From: Nevskia ramosa DSM 11499
GTDB taxonomy: Bacteria; Pseudomonadota; Gammaproteobacteria; Nevskiales; Nevskiaceae
Length of the DNA stretch: 64,000 nucleotides
Direction: 5' to 3'
Assembly (NCBI RefSeq): GCF_000420645.1
Contig: NZ_ATVI01000009.1
Coordinates: forward strand, 186,001-250,000
Part shown: piece after piece, positions 1 through 9,117 of the stretch
How positions within the stretch are numbered: position 1 is the first letter of the stretch
Layout: every line of letters starts with the position of its first letter
The notes under the pieces: model-generated
Databases searched by the model: none
What the model was told of the DNA's origin: nothing
What the model saw: only the letters and a program-made list of their open reading frames with translations
Position numbers and translations under genes: made by a program

Positions 1-1096
1 TGCGGGTGATGTCCCAGGCCTGATGCCAGGGCAGGCCGTTCTCGTCGGTCAGCAGGCGCATCAGCTCGGCGACGGCGATCGCCGGATGGGTGTCGTTGAG
101 CTGGGCGGTGAACTTCTCGTGGAAGCGTTCGAAGCCGATCTTCTGGCTCTTGAGGATGCGCAGCATGTCCTGCAGCGAGCAGGACACGAAGAAATACTGC
201 TGCGCCAGGCGCAGCTCCTTGCCTTCAACGTGCTCGTCATTCGGATAGAGCACCTTCGACAGGTTTTCCGAGATGACCTTCTGATTCACCGCGCCCTGGT
301 AGTCACCACGGTTGAAGACGTCGAAGTCGAAGGATTCCGGCGCTTCCGCCTTCCACAGCCGCAAGGTGTTGGCGGTGTTGTTGCGGTAGCCGAGGATGGG
401 TGTGTCGTAGGGGATGCCGTTGACGGTGCGGTTCGGCAGCCAGCGCACGTGCAGCGCACCGTGTTCGTCCCAGCGGCTTTCGGTATGACCGCCGAGCTTG
501 ACCTCTGCCGCCCATTCCGGCCGGCACAGTTCCCAGGGATTGCCGTAGCGCAGCCATTTGTCGGTCTTCTCGACCTGCCAGCCTTCGACCAGCGTCTGGT
601 GGAAGATGCCGAACTCGTAGCGAATGCCGTAGCCGATTGACGGAATTTCCAGCGTCGCCAGCGAATCGATGAAGCAGGCGGCGAGTCGGCCGAGGCCGCC
701 GTTGCCGAGCCCTGGTTCCTCTTCCTCGTAAAGCAGCTGATCGAGATTCAGGCCCAGTTCGCTCATCGCCTTGCGGGCGTCTTCGAACAGGCCGAGGTTA
801 ATTAAATTGTTACCCAAGTGCGGGCCCATCAGGAACTCGGCCGAGAAGTAGCAGACCGTGCGGGCGCCGGTCTTCTGATATTCGTTGGCGGTCGAGATCC
901 AGCGCTGCAGCAGGCGGTCGCGGATCGCGTAGGCGAGCGCCAGGTAGTAATCGGTCTTGGTTGCCAGCGCCGGGAACTTGCCCTGGGTGTAGAACAGGTG
1001 ATGCAGGAAAGCGTGGCGCAGGCGCTGCACTGGGTCATCCGCAGTGTCCGACTCGCGACGGCTGAATTCCTGCGGGGACTGGTCCGGCTTGTTCAA
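1..1096 (-). CDS. glgP: Glycogen phosphorylase, N-terminal part (runs off left edge)
   Basis: This is the first ~365 codons of a glycogen/starch phosphorylase, which releases glucose-1-phosphate from alpha-1,4-glucan using PLP in the cytoplasm. The reading frame shows family landmarks in order: HAFLHHL and YYLALAYAIRDRL near the N-terminus, CYFSAEFLMG, GLGNGGLGRLAACF, SIGYGIRYEFGIF, and LNDTHPAIAVAEL next to the window edge. The PLP-lysine region lies outside. I place the start at a TTG at 1094-1096 because GGAG sits seven bases upstream and no ATG in this frame fits. It follows glucokinase by 32 bases, so the two probably form one glycogen/glucose operon. Function is secure from motif order; the TTG start is inferred. 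Confidence 0.93.
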   Translation of the reverse strand, partial: MNKPDQSPQEFSRRESDTADDPVQRLRHAFLHHLFYTQGKFPALATKTDYYLALAYAIRDRLLQRWISTANEYQKTGARTVCYFSAEFLMGPHLGNNLINLGLFEDARKAMSELGLNLDQLLYEEEEPGLGNGGLGRLAACFIDSLATLEIPSIGYGIRYEFGIFHQTLVEGWQVEKTDKWLRYGNPWELCRPEWAAEVKLGGHTESRWDEHGALHVRWLPNRTVNGIPYDTPILGYRNNTANTLRLWKAEAPESFDFDVFNRGDYQGAVNQKVISENLSKVLYPNDEHVEGKELRLAQQYFFVSCSLQDMLRILKSQKIGFERFHEKFTAQLNDTHPAIAVAELMRLLTDENGLPWHQAWDITR

Positions 1097-1128
1097 GGCT
1101 TCACTCCAAGTGTTGTTCGCCGCGATCG

Positions 1129-2109
1129 CTAGTGACCAGCAAAATTCGTGCTGATGGCGGCAGCGGCGAGTCGGGCCAGGCCGATCAGCCCGGGCTGTGG
1201 GTGAACGATCAGCTGCACGGGGATGGCCGCCAGCCATTGCTCGAAGCCGAGCTTGGCGCAGAAGCCGTCGCGGAACGCGGTGCGGTCGAAGTCTTCGCCC
1301 CAGGCGGGCACGATGCCGCCGGCGATCCAGACCCCGCCGCGGGCGCCGACGATCAGCGCGGCATTGCCGGCGACCCGGCCCAGCCAGCGCGCGAACATCT
1401 GCATCGCCGTGACGGCCACGGCATCGCCGCTGCGGGCGGCGGCGACGATATCCGGCGGTTCGCGCTCCGGGCCGCCGCTCAGTACGGCGTGGAGTTTGGC
1501 GAAGCCACTGCCGGATACCAGCGATTCGGCCGAGAGCGGCCCGTGGCTGGCGCGCAGCTTCAGGAAGGCATCGACCTCGGCATCGTCGACCGGCGCCAGA
1601 TCGACATGGCCGCCTTCACCGGGCAGCACCAGCCAGTCGCCGGCATGAGCGATCAGGCTCGCCACGCCCAGGCCGGTGCCGGGGCCGATCACCAGCCGCG
1701 CCGCCGAGGCGTGCTCGACGCCATGCTGGATCTCGTGCAGGTCGGCCGGCTGCAGCGCCGGTACCGCCTGGGCGATCGCTTCGAAGTCGTTGACGATGAT
1801 CACCCGCCGCGCGCCGGTGGCCTTGGCGATCGCCACCGGATCGAGCACGCAGGGATTGTTGCTGAGCGCGAGGCTGCCATCGTCGCGCAGCGGCCCGGCG
1901 CCGCAGAAGGCGACGATGTCGACCTTGCGGCCGGCGAGCTGATGCATCAGCAGTGCCGGCATGTCTTCGGGCGTGTCGTGACGGCTCACCTCATCGAGAC
2001 GGAAGCCATCGGCTGCCGAAACGGCGAACGCCAGCCGCGTGTTGGTGCCGCCGATGTCGCCGACCAGCAGCACCGGCGCCGGCCCCGCCGGATCAGCCGC
2101 GATAGACAC
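1129..2109 (-). CDS. glk: Glucokinase
   Basis: Predicted cytoplasmic ATP-dependent glucokinase making glucose-6-phosphate. The phosphate-binding motif GDIGGTNTRLAF lies about 16 residues from the N-terminus, followed by NDFEAIAQA, GPGTGLGVA and GEGGHVDLAP, which is the order seen in the bacterial Glk family. A longer frame opens at 2190, but it would lie deep inside the upstream regulator gene. I choose the GTG at 2107-2109 because AGGAG stands nine bases before it; this gives 326 residues, close to the 321 of E. coli Glk. The start overlaps the regulator's 3' end by 17 bases, so translation may be coupled. It sits just upstream of glgP. Confidence 0.92.
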   Translation of the reverse strand: MSIAADPAGPAPVLLVGDIGGTNTRLAFAVSAADGFRLDEVSRHDTPEDMPALLMHQLAGRKVDIVAFCGAGPLRDDGSLALSNNPCVLDPVAIAKATGARRVIIVNDFEAIAQAVPALQPADLHEIQHGVEHASAARLVIGPGTGLGVASLIAHAGDWLVLPGEGGHVDLAPVDDAEVDAFLKLRASHGPLSAESLVSGSGFAKLHAVLSGGPEREPPDIVAAARSGDAVAVTAMQMFARWLGRVAGNAALIVGARGGVWIAGGIVPAWGEDFDRTAFRDGFCAKLGFEQWLAAIPVQLIVHPQPGLIGLARLAAAAISTNFAGH

Positions 2110-3112
2110 TGGGCGACACTCCTTTCCAGCGCTTGAAGGCGTGCGCGAAGCTGGCGCGTTCGGCGTAACCGAGTCGTTCGGCGACTTCATCCATTTTCAT
2201 CCGGGCGGTGGACAGCAGTTCTTCGGCCAGCGCCTGACGGACTTCGTCGGCGAGGGCGCGATACGAGGAGCCTTCGGCGCTGAGCAGGCGGCGCAGGTGG
2301 CGGGAGGTCATGTTCAGGCTGGCGGCGATCGCTTCCATGTCCGGCATCCGGCCCGGCGTCAGCAGCAGGCGATCGCGAACCCGGCCGGCAAAACCGGCGC
2401 GGCTGCGGCGGCGAGCCAGCAGTTGCCGGCACTGGTCTTCGCAGGATTGGCGCATCAGCTCGTTGGCCTGCGGCAGCGGCTGGTCGAACAGCCAGGCATC
2501 GAACTGCAGATGGTTGCGTTCGGCACCCAGGCTCAAGCGGTCGCCAAAGCTGGCCCGCAGCAGCGCTGCCTGCTCTTCGCCGATCGCGAAGCGCAGTTGC
2601 ACGGCGCGCGGCAGCACGGGCGCGGCGAGCAGTTCGCGGTTCAGGGTCATGGTCGCGGCCATGTCGCGCAACACCACGAACTGAGCCAGTTCCGGCGGCG
2701 TGCCTTCTTCGTCGATCACCAGGCTGGCGTAGTCCGGGCTCTCTTCGAGCCAGATGCGGTTGACGCTGTAGGTGAGATCGAGATAGCGCAGGCCGACGTG
2801 CACGGCACTGCGCAAGGTGGCGCTGGAAGCCATCGCAAAACCCCAGATGCCCATCGTCGTCAGGTGATAGCGGGCACCTGCCGCGATCGCCAGTTCGACT
2901 TCATCGATGCCTTGCTCGCCGAGCAGATGGATCAGGTTGCGGATCACGCGGAATTCCTGCGCGGCTTCGATCTCGCCGCTCGGGTCGTCCAGGTGGCTGA
3001 GCGCGATGCCGGCGCCGCGCAGGCATTGCGTCGGGCTCAGGCCGTGTTCGCCTGCCAGCTCGCAGAGCATCCGGGTGCTGGCTACGCCTCGGCGTACGGT
3101 CCAGTGGTTCAT
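2093..3112 (-). CDS. AraC-family transcriptional regulator
   Basis: A 339-residue regulator with an N-terminal ligand/dimerisation region of the 'arabinose-binding' type found in many catabolic AraC proteins, and a C-terminal two-helix-turn-helix DNA-binding domain. The second part shows NMTSRHLRRLLSAEG and the family signature ending AERLGYAERASFAHAFKRW..SPSVYR. It is transcribed divergently from the monooxygenase at 3246, with 133 bases between the two starts, so that gene is a likely target. Its 3' end overlaps glucokinase. No clear ribosome-binding site precedes the ATG. The inducer cannot be read from the sequence; control of the monooxygenase is inferred from arrangement only. Confidence 0.85.
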   Translation of the reverse strand: MNHWTVRRGVASTRMLCELAGEHGLSPTQCLRGAGIALSHLDDPSGEIEAAQEFRVIRNLIHLLGEQGIDEVELAIAAGARYHLTTMGIWGFAMASSATLRSAVHVGLRYLDLTYSVNRIWLEESPDYASLVIDEEGTPPELAQFVVLRDMAATMTLNRELLAAPVLPRAVQLRFAIGEEQAALLRASFGDRLSLGAERNHLQFDAWLFDQPLPQANELMRQSCEDQCRQLLARRRSRAGFAGRVRDRLLLTPGRMPDMEAIAASLNMTSRHLRRLLSAEGSSYRALADEVRQALAEELLSTARMKMDEVAERLGYAERASFAHAFKRWKGVSPSVYRG

Positions 3113-3148
3113 CGGTTCGGCAGGCTTGATGGCAGGTGCAAGGGCGGA

Positions 3149-3162
3149 TGTCCGAAACTATC
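3149..3162. promoter_or_regulatory. Possible AraC-type box upstream of the monooxygenase
   Basis: TGTC-CGAAAC-TATC lies in the divergent gap between the AraC regulator (start 3112) and the monooxygenase (start 3246). The 17-base stretch beginning ATGTCCGAAA matches the one before the RND gene (9118-9131) at 15 positions, and its TGTC-N6-T[GA][AT]C pattern resembles the repeats before alkB (7431-7468). Binding is inferred from similarity between copies. Confidence 0.35.
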
Positions 3163-3245
3163 ACGCAAGCGTCCGCTCGAACCATTCCCTGTCGTGCGGC
3201 AGCAGCCTACAGTCCGGCACCGTCGATTCCTGTTTGTTCCGTCAA

Positions 3246-4787
3246 ATGAGTACCAAGATGACCCAACCTGCTGCCTCGCCCGTCCACGTTGCGATCATCG
3301 GCACCGGATTCGGCGGCCTCGGCCAGGCCGTGTATTTGCAGAAGGCGGGCATCGAGTCGTTCACGATCTACGAGAAGGGCGAGGACGTGGGCGGCACCTG
3401 GCGCGAGAACACCTATCCGGGCGCGGCCTGCGATGTGCCCTCGCATCTGTACTCGTACTCGTTCGAGCCGCATTACCCCTGGGCCTATCGCTACGGCAAG
3501 CAGGCGGAAATCCTCGCCTATCTCAAGCACGTGGCCAGCAAATACGGCCTGCGCAGGCACATCCGCTTCGGCAAGGAGATGACAGCGGCGGACTTCGACG
3601 AAGCACGCGGCCTCTGGACCCTGCGCTTCGCCGATGGTTCGACCGCCGAAGCGAATGTGCTGGTGTCCTCGGTCGGCCAGTTGCACAAGCCGCAGATTCC
3701 GAAGATTCCCGGCGCCGAAAGCTTTCAGGGCCAGACCTTTCATTCGGCGCGCTGGCGGCATGACCTCGACTTCGCCGGCAAGAGAGTCGCGGTGATCGGC
3801 ACCGGCCCGAGTTCGGTGCAGTTCGTGCCGGCGATCCAGCCGATCGTCGGCCATATGGATGTCTACCAGCGCTCGCCGGGCTGGACGGTGCCGAAGGTCG
3901 ATCGCAAGTTCAACGCTTTCGAGCGCTTCCTGCTCGACAAGGTACCGGTGCTGCACACGCTCGATCGCAAGCGGATCTTCTGGTGGTTCGAATTCCTCGG
4001 CTCCGCACTCCAGCGCCAGTCCCGCTTCAACAAGCCGGCGACGGCGATCTTCCGCAACGCCGCCCGATTCTTGATGAGCTGGCAGGTGAAGGATCCGGCG
4101 ATGCGCAGGAAACTGACGCCCGACTACGCGATCGGCTGCAAGCGCGTGCTGCTGTCCAACGAATGGCTGCCGGCGCTGACCGCGCCGAACGTCGATCTGG
4201 TCATCGACGGCATCCGCGAGATCACCGCGACCGGTGTCGTCGCCAATGACGGCACCCATCGCCAAGTCGACACCATCATCTACGGCACCGGCTTTGAAGC
4301 CACCGGCTTCCTGGCGCCGATGCAGATCACCGGCCGTGGCGGTTTGAGCCTCAACGAACGCTGGCAGGGCGGGGCAGAGGCCTACATGGGCATGACCGTC
4401 TCCGGCTTCCCGAACCTGTTCATCCTCTATGGCCCGAACACCAACCTCGGTGCCGGTTCGATCATCTACATGCTCGAAGCGCAGGCCAAGTACGTGACCC
4501 AGGCGGTGCAGGCGCTCAAGCAGAAAAGCCTGGGCTGGCTCGACGTCAAGCCCGGCATCATCGGCGACTACAACCTGATGCTGCGCCGGCGCAGCAAGGA
4601 AGATTCGGTCTACGAGACCGGTTGCCAGAGCTGGTACATCACTGCTGATGGCCGCAACACGGTCAGCTGGGTCGGCTACATGAACGAGTACGCGAAGCAG
4701 GTGGCCGAGCTGAAATTGGCCGATTACGAGCTGCAGTCGAAAGTCAGCGAAGCGCGGTCCGTCGAGCCGATCTCGGTCGCGGCCTGA
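3246..4787 (+). CDS. Flavin-dependent Baeyer-Villiger-type monooxygenase
   Basis: A 513-residue flavoprotein expected to use FAD, NADPH and oxygen to insert oxygen next to a ketone. The N-terminal FAD Rossmann motif GTGFGG is at residues 19-24, the second (NADPH) motif GTGPSS at 185-190, and between them is the type I Baeyer-Villiger fingerprint FxGxxxHxxxW at 160-170. The length also fits this family. I chose the ATG at 3246, which gives a normal N-terminus of 13 residues before the first beta strand; the frame stays open upstream but that part has no family features. It is divergent from an AraC regulator and followed by an MFS carrier. The substrate (cyclic ketone, steroid or aliphatic ketone) cannot be told. 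Confidence 0.85.
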   Translation: MSTKMTQPAASPVHVAIIGTGFGGLGQAVYLQKAGIESFTIYEKGEDVGGTWRENTYPGAACDVPSHLYSYSFEPHYPWAYRYGKQAEILAYLKHVASKYGLRRHIRFGKEMTAADFDEARGLWTLRFADGSTAEANVLVSSVGQLHKPQIPKIPGAESFQGQTFHSARWRHDLDFAGKRVAVIGTGPSSVQFVPAIQPIVGHMDVYQRSPGWTVPKVDRKFNAFERFLLDKVPVLHTLDRKRIFWWFEFLGSALQRQSRFNKPATAIFRNAARFLMSWQVKDPAMRRKLTPDYAIGCKRVLLSNEWLPALTAPNVDLVIDGIREITATGVVANDGTHRQVDTIIYGTGFEATGFLAPMQITGRGGLSLNERWQGGAEAYMGMTVSGFPNLFILYGPNTNLGAGSIIYMLEAQAKYVTQAVQALKQKSLGWLDVKPGIIGDYNLMLRRRSKEDSVYETGCQSWYITADGRNTVSWVGYMNEYAKQVAELKLADYELQSKVSEARSVEPISVAA

Positions 4788-4889
4788 GCCGCGGGCGCGC
4801 GGCGATGCGATAGCCGTCTGGCACTGAGCGGGAACGCAGCCGCCTCGATACGGTCGATCAGAGGTCCCTGTCCGGCAAAGGAATGTGCC

Positions 4890-6356
4890 GTGCCCTCCGC
4901 ATCGCCCCGTTTGCAAGCGCCATCAGCGGCTGCCCGCGCCGATGTCCTGAACACCGACATCCCCGCCCGGCTCGACCGGCTGAGCTGGTCGCGCTTCCAC
5001 ACCCTGGTCGTGGTCGCGCTGGGCATCACCTGGATTCTCGACGGCCTCGAGGTGACGCTCGCCAGTTCGGTGTCCGGCGCGCTCAAGTCCAGCCCGGCAT
5101 TGCGGATGACCGACGCGCAGGTGGGTTTGAGCGCCAGTGCCTATGTGCTCGGCGCCGTGCTCGGTGCGCTGCTGTTCGGCTGGCTGGCGGACCGGCTGGG
5201 GCGCAAGAAGCTGTTCACGGTCACCTTGCTGGTCTATCTCGTCGCCACCGCCGCCACCGCCTTCTCGCAGAACCTGACGGTCTTCCTGATCTGCCGCTTC
5301 TTCACCGGCGCCGGCATCGGCGGCGAATATTCGGCGATCAATTCCGCGATCCAGGAGCTGGTGCCGGCGCGCTATCGCGGACACACCGATCTGGTGATCA
5401 ATGGCAGCTTCTGGATTGGCGCGGCCCTGGGCGCGGTCGGCGCGGTCGGCCTGCTGCAGCCGGGTTTCCTGCCGCCTGACATGGGCTGGCGCGTCGCCTT
5501 CGGCATCGGCGCGGTGCTGGGGCTGATCATCCTGTTTCTGCGCAGCTTCATCCCGGAAAGCCCGCGCTGGCTGATGACCCGCGGCCGCATCGACGAGGCC
5601 GAAGCGGTGATCGCGCACATCGAGCGCATGGCGGACGCGCCGCCGATCACCGAGCCGCTGCCGACGGTGAGCCTGCGCATACGCGACACCGGCTTCGGCA
5701 TCGTGGCGCTGATGCGCAGCCTGATCCGCGACTACCCGCAACGCACCATCGTCGCGCTGGTCCTGATGAGTTCACAGGCGTTCTTCTACAACGCGATCTT
5801 CTTCACCTACGCGCTGGTGCTGAGCACGTTCTTCGGCGTGCCGTCCGACCGCATCGGTCTGTACATCCTGCCGTTCGCCGCCGGCAATTTTCTCGGCCCG
5901 CTGCTGCTCGGCGGCCTGTTCGATTCGATCGGCCGGCGGCAGATGATCGCTTTCACTTACGCGGCGTCTGGCGTCCTGCTCGCGGTCACCGCCGTGTTGT
6001 TCGTCAACGGCGTTCTGAGCGCGATGCAGCAGACGATTGCCTGGTCGGTGGTGTTCTTCTTCGCCTCAGCCGCAGCGAGTTCGGCGTATCTCACCGTCGG
6101 CGAAAGTTTCCCGCTCGAAGTACGCGCGCTGGCGATCGCGGTGTTCTACATGCTGGGCACGGCAGTCGGCGGCATCGCCGGACCCTGGCTGTTCGGCAGC
6201 CTGATCGGCACCGGTGAACGCAGCGCAATCGCCGCCGGCTACGGCTTCGGCGCGGCACTGATGATCGTCGCCGCTGGTGTCGCCTGGCGCTGGGGTCTGG
6301 CGGCGGAACGGCGCTCGCTGGAGGATCTGGCGCCGCCGATGTCCTCGGCGGCCTGA
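4890..6356 (+). CDS. MFS transporter
   Basis: A 488-residue major facilitator with about twelve hydrophobic segments in the inner membrane. The loop 2-3 signature GWLADRLGRKK is present, and FFTGAGIGGEYSAI in helix 4 resembles sugar and aromatic-acid porters. A charged motif (RFFTG..PARYRGH) follows in the expected place. Translation most likely starts at the GTG at 4890-4892, which has AAGGA seven bases upstream. It lies 102 bases after the monooxygenase on the same strand, so the two may share a transcript and a substrate. It ends eight bases before the convergent AraC gene. The cargo is unknown. Confidence 0.85.
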   Translation: MPSASPRLQAPSAAARADVLNTDIPARLDRLSWSRFHTLVVVALGITWILDGLEVTLASSVSGALKSSPALRMTDAQVGLSASAYVLGAVLGALLFGWLADRLGRKKLFTVTLLVYLVATAATAFSQNLTVFLICRFFTGAGIGGEYSAINSAIQELVPARYRGHTDLVINGSFWIGAALGAVGAVGLLQPGFLPPDMGWRVAFGIGAVLGLIILFLRSFIPESPRWLMTRGRIDEAEAVIAHIERMADAPPITEPLPTVSLRIRDTGFGIVALMRSLIRDYPQRTIVALVLMSSQAFFYNAIFFTYALVLSTFFGVPSDRIGLYILPFAAGNFLGPLLLGGLFDSIGRRQMIAFTYAASGVLLAVTAVLFVNGVLSAMQQTIAWSVVFFFASAAASSAYLTVGESFPLEVRALAIAVFYMLGTAVGGIAGPWLFGSLIGTGERSAIAAGYGFGAALMIVAAGVAWRWGLAAERRSLEDLAPPMSSAA

Positions 6357-6363
6357 GTCCGGC

Positions 6364-7377
6364 TCAGCTGCCGCTGGCGGTGGCGCCCGGGCTGGTGCCG
6401 GTGGCGCGGCGAAAGGCCCGTGCGAAGTTCGAGGCATCGGTATAGCCCAGCTCGTAGGCGACGGCCGTCACCGAGTGACCTTGCGCGAGGAGCACGCGGG
6501 CCTTGTCGACGATGATGTCCGAGGCCAGCGTGCGGAAGCCGGCGCCTTCCGCTTTCAGATGCCGATCCAGCGTGCGCGACGACAGATTCAGCGTATGCGC
6601 CAGTTCCTCCAGCGAGGGCAGGCCGTTGCTCGATTCGCGCAGCATCATCCGCACCCAGTCGGCGACCTGGCCGCTGGCGATCACACCTCGGAACGTCGCT
6701 TCGCAGCGCGCTTCGGCGGCCTTGAGCGCAGCTGCATCGGCCAGCGACAGCGGCTCGTCGATCAGTGCGATCGGGAAGCGCATGCGGATGCCAGCCATGT
6801 CGCCGACACCGAAGCGGCAGCGGGCATTGGTCAGCGTGGCATAGCGCTGCTGGTGCGGCAGATCGAGCGCGAAGTGCAGTTCGTAGCGCGGCATGCGTTC
6901 GCCAAGCAGTTCGTGCAGCACCAGATCGACGGCGGTGGCGATGGCATCGGTATGGAACATCAGGCAGGCATGACTCATCGGCAGTGATGGCACCAGCAGC
7001 AGGCTGCCGTGCTGGCTGTCGCGGCGGAACTGCAAGCGGAAGGTCGGTGTGGCCAGCGAGAAATAGCGCGACAGCATCTGCATCGCGTAGCCGAGCGTCG
7101 GACTGGCGAGCAGACCGTAGCCGAGAATCTGATGCGAGGTCAGGCGCAGGCGCTGACCGAGGTCGAAGCCCCAGTCGATGCGCCCGGTGCTGGCAACGAT
7201 GCGATTGACCAGGGTGTCGACCTGCGACAGTCGCAACGTCGCTTCGGGATCATCGAGGGCGGCGGGATCGAGGCCGAGGCCATCGATCAGCGGCGCGATC
7301 GGCACGCCCTGGGTCTGCAGCAGTTCCAGCAAACGGCCGAAATAGCGTGCCGGCAAGGCACGGTCGATTTGTGGCAT
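6364..7377 (-). CDS. AraC-family regulator, probable regulator of alkB
   Basis: A 337-residue regulator with an N-terminal 'arabinose-binding' type sensor region and a C-terminal AraC helix-turn-helix pair (NLSSRTLDRHLKAEG; ELGYTDASNFARAFRRATGTSP). The chosen ATG at 7375-7377 is preceded by GAGGAG at seven bases, which settles the start despite a much longer open frame upstream that runs antisense through alkB. The gene is divergent from the AlkB-rubredoxin fusion, and the 183-base gap contains a 21-base-spaced direct repeat of the kind AraC proteins bind. Alkane or alkanol responsiveness is inferred from position, as for AraC-type regulators beside alkB in other bacteria. Confidence 0.88.
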   Translation of the reverse strand: MPQIDRALPARYFGRLLELLQTQGVPIAPLIDGLGLDPAALDDPEATLRLSQVDTLVNRIVASTGRIDWGFDLGQRLRLTSHQILGYGLLASPTLGYAMQMLSRYFSLATPTFRLQFRRDSQHGSLLLVPSLPMSHACLMFHTDAIATAVDLVLHELLGERMPRYELHFALDLPHQQRYATLTNARCRFGVGDMAGIRMRFPIALIDEPLSLADAAALKAAEARCEATFRGVIASGQVADWVRMMLRESSNGLPSLEELAHTLNLSSRTLDRHLKAEGAGFRTLASDIIVDKARVLLAQGHSVTAVAYELGYTDASNFARAFRRATGTSPGATASGS

Positions 7378-7430
7378 CGGGTTTCTCCTCGCGATGGTCT
7401 GAGGCTCGATCGGCTTCAGTACCGAGCGCA

Positions 7431-7468
7431 CTGTCGGAAAATGACCGTGTCCTGTCAAGAAATGACCG
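7431..7468. promoter_or_regulatory. Direct repeat, candidate AraC operator of the alkB promoter
   Basis: CTGTCGGAAAATGACCG (7431-7447) and CTGTCAAGAAATGACCG (7452-7468) repeat in the same orientation with a 21-base period, two turns of the helix. They differ at three positions. This layout is typical of AraC-family binding sites, and the repeat lies between the divergent regulator (start 7377) and alkB (start 7561). Confidence 0.6.
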
Positions 7469-7560
7469 GCCGCAATGGCGGGTGATCGGCAGACTGCCTC
7501 CCATCGCAAACCGCAGTCGCCGGTCTTCCCGACCAGGCGCAAGGCAAGAGGAGGCAGCAC

Positions 7561-8979
7561 ATGGCAAGCATCGCGAACCCCGCGCAAGCAACGGCGAACT
7601 GGCAGGACGGCAAACGTTACTGGTGGCTCATGAGCCCGGCGCTGCCGGCGCTCGTGCTCGCCGGTCTCGCCGCCGTGCCATTTGCCAACGGTGCGCTGCT
7701 GACGACCTTGCTGTGCTGGGTCGGCTTCGTGTTGCTGTACGGCATCGCGCCGGTGCTCGACTGGATGATCGGCACCGATCCGGTCAACGCGCCGGAGTCC
7801 GCCGTGGCGGCGCTCGAACAGGACGCCTGGTATCGCAACATCGTGTTTGCCTATGTGCCGGCGCAGTACGCCGTCACTGCCATCGGCGCCTGGGTGGTGA
7901 TGACCCAGGATCTGGCCTGGTTCCAGATGCTGGGCGTGCTGCTGTCCACCGGCGTCATCAACGGTGTCGGCATCAACACCGCCCATGAACTCGGCCACAA
8001 GACCAACAGTCTCGAACGCTGGATGGCCAAGCTCACCCTGGCGCCGGTCGCCTATGGCCACTTCTTCATCGAGCACAACAAGGGTCACCACAAGCATGTG
8101 GCGACGCCGCTTGATCCGGCCAGCTCGGCGATGGGCGAGACGCTGTACCAGTTCCTGCCGCGCACTTTCGCGGGCAGCCTGAAGTCGGCCTGGAAGATCG
8201 AGGCCGATCGCCTGACGCGTCTTGGCAAGCCGGTGTGGTCGCTGGACAACGAGAACCTGCAGGCCTGGAGCATGACGGTGGTGCTGTTCGCTGCGCTCAC
8301 GCTCTGGCTGGGCTGGCCGGCGCTGATCTTCCTCGTCGTCCAGGCGGTCTACGGGGCGTCCCTGCTCGAAGTCGTGAACTATCTCGAGCACTACGGTCTG
8401 GCCCGTCAGAAGCTGGCCGATGGCCGCTACGAACGCTGCCAGCCGCGCCACTCGTGGAACTCGAACCACGTCGTCACCAACCTGCTGCTCTACCAGCTGC
8501 AGCGTCACTCCGATCACCACGCCAATCCGACGCGCCGCTTCCAGGCTCTGCGCCACTTCGAGGACAGCCCGCAACTGCCGTCCGGCTACGCCTCGATGAT
8601 TCTCGCCGCCTATTTTCCGCTGGTGTTCTTCAAGCTGATGGATCACCGGGTCGCCGCCCACCACGGTTATGACCTGAGCAAGGCCCGCATCGAACCGTCG
8701 AAGCGCGAAGCCCTGATGCGCCGCTGGCACCGTCCGGAATCCGCCGCGGCGTCGGTGGAGACCTTGGACGAGGCTGCGGTGATCGACTCAGCCGCCGTAG
8801 CCGTTGCCGTCGAAGGTCCGGCTTATGTTTGTCCGAACTGCCGCTATGTCTACGCCGAAACGCGCGGCTGCCCGACGGAGGGCTGGGCGGCCGGGACGAC
8901 CTGGGCGCAGCTGCCCGAGGACTGGACCTGTCCGCAATGCGCAGTGCGCGAAAAGCCGGATTTCGCGAGGATTGCCTGA
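7561..8979 (+). CDS. alkB: Alkane 1-monooxygenase fused to rubredoxin
   Basis: An integral-membrane non-haem di-iron hydroxylase that oxidises n-alkanes to 1-alkanols, joined to its own electron carrier. The AlkB part has several membrane helices and the histidine motifs NTAHELGHK (about 139-147), EHNKGHHKHVATP (about 171-183) and LQRHSDHHANP (about 315). From residue ~419 a complete rubredoxin follows, with CPNCRYVY and CPQC giving iron-ligand cysteines 424, 427, 457 and 460. Fusions of this kind are known in several alkane degraders. AGGAGG lies just before the ATG. No rubredoxin reductase is in the window, so that partner must be elsewhere. The divergent AraC gene is the likely regulator. 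Confidence 0.96.
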   Translation: MASIANPAQATANWQDGKRYWWLMSPALPALVLAGLAAVPFANGALLTTLLCWVGFVLLYGIAPVLDWMIGTDPVNAPESAVAALEQDAWYRNIVFAYVPAQYAVTAIGAWVVMTQDLAWFQMLGVLLSTGVINGVGINTAHELGHKTNSLERWMAKLTLAPVAYGHFFIEHNKGHHKHVATPLDPASSAMGETLYQFLPRTFAGSLKSAWKIEADRLTRLGKPVWSLDNENLQAWSMTVVLFAALTLWLGWPALIFLVVQAVYGASLLEVVNYLEHYGLARQKLADGRYERCQPRHSWNSNHVVTNLLLYQLQRHSDHHANPTRRFQALRHFEDSPQLPSGYASMILAAYFPLVFFKLMDHRVAAHHGYDLSKARIEPSKREALMRRWHRPESAAASVETLDEAAVIDSAAVAVAVEGPAYVCPNCRYVYAETRGCPTEGWAAGTTWAQLPEDWTCPQCAVREKPDFARIA

Positions 8980-9025
8980 GCGATCCGAACTTTGATTGCC
9001 GGATCAAGCGGCGATCGTCGATCGT

Positions 9026-9051
9026 GGGCCGGCCGCATTTGCAGCCGGCCC
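9026..9051 (+). terminator. Hairpin downstream of alkB
   Basis: GGGCCGGC (9026-9033) pairs perfectly with GCCGGCCC (9044-9051) across a ten-base loop, 46 bases after the alkB stop. It has no T-run, so it may be a weak terminator or an mRNA-stabilising hairpin. Confidence 0.45.
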
Positions 9052-9117
9052 CCGATTCACTGCACCATACGCTGGCGCACGGCGCATTAATGCAGGGCCT
9101 CGCCGTCGAGCAGCAAA

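Noticed and set aside
1970-2000. TGTCGTGA on the plus strand, similar to the ECF promoter upstream element
   Set aside because: It lies inside the glucokinase gene, points away from any start and has no GCGTC at 13 bases.
3207-4916. Long open frame antisense to the monooxygenase
   Set aside because: No start signal or family features; it mirrors the codon bias of the true gene.
7378-8730. Upstream extension of the AraC gene to about 788 residues
   Set aside because: The extra 450 residues run antisense through alkB. The ATG at 7377 has a good ribosome-binding site and gives a normal AraC length.
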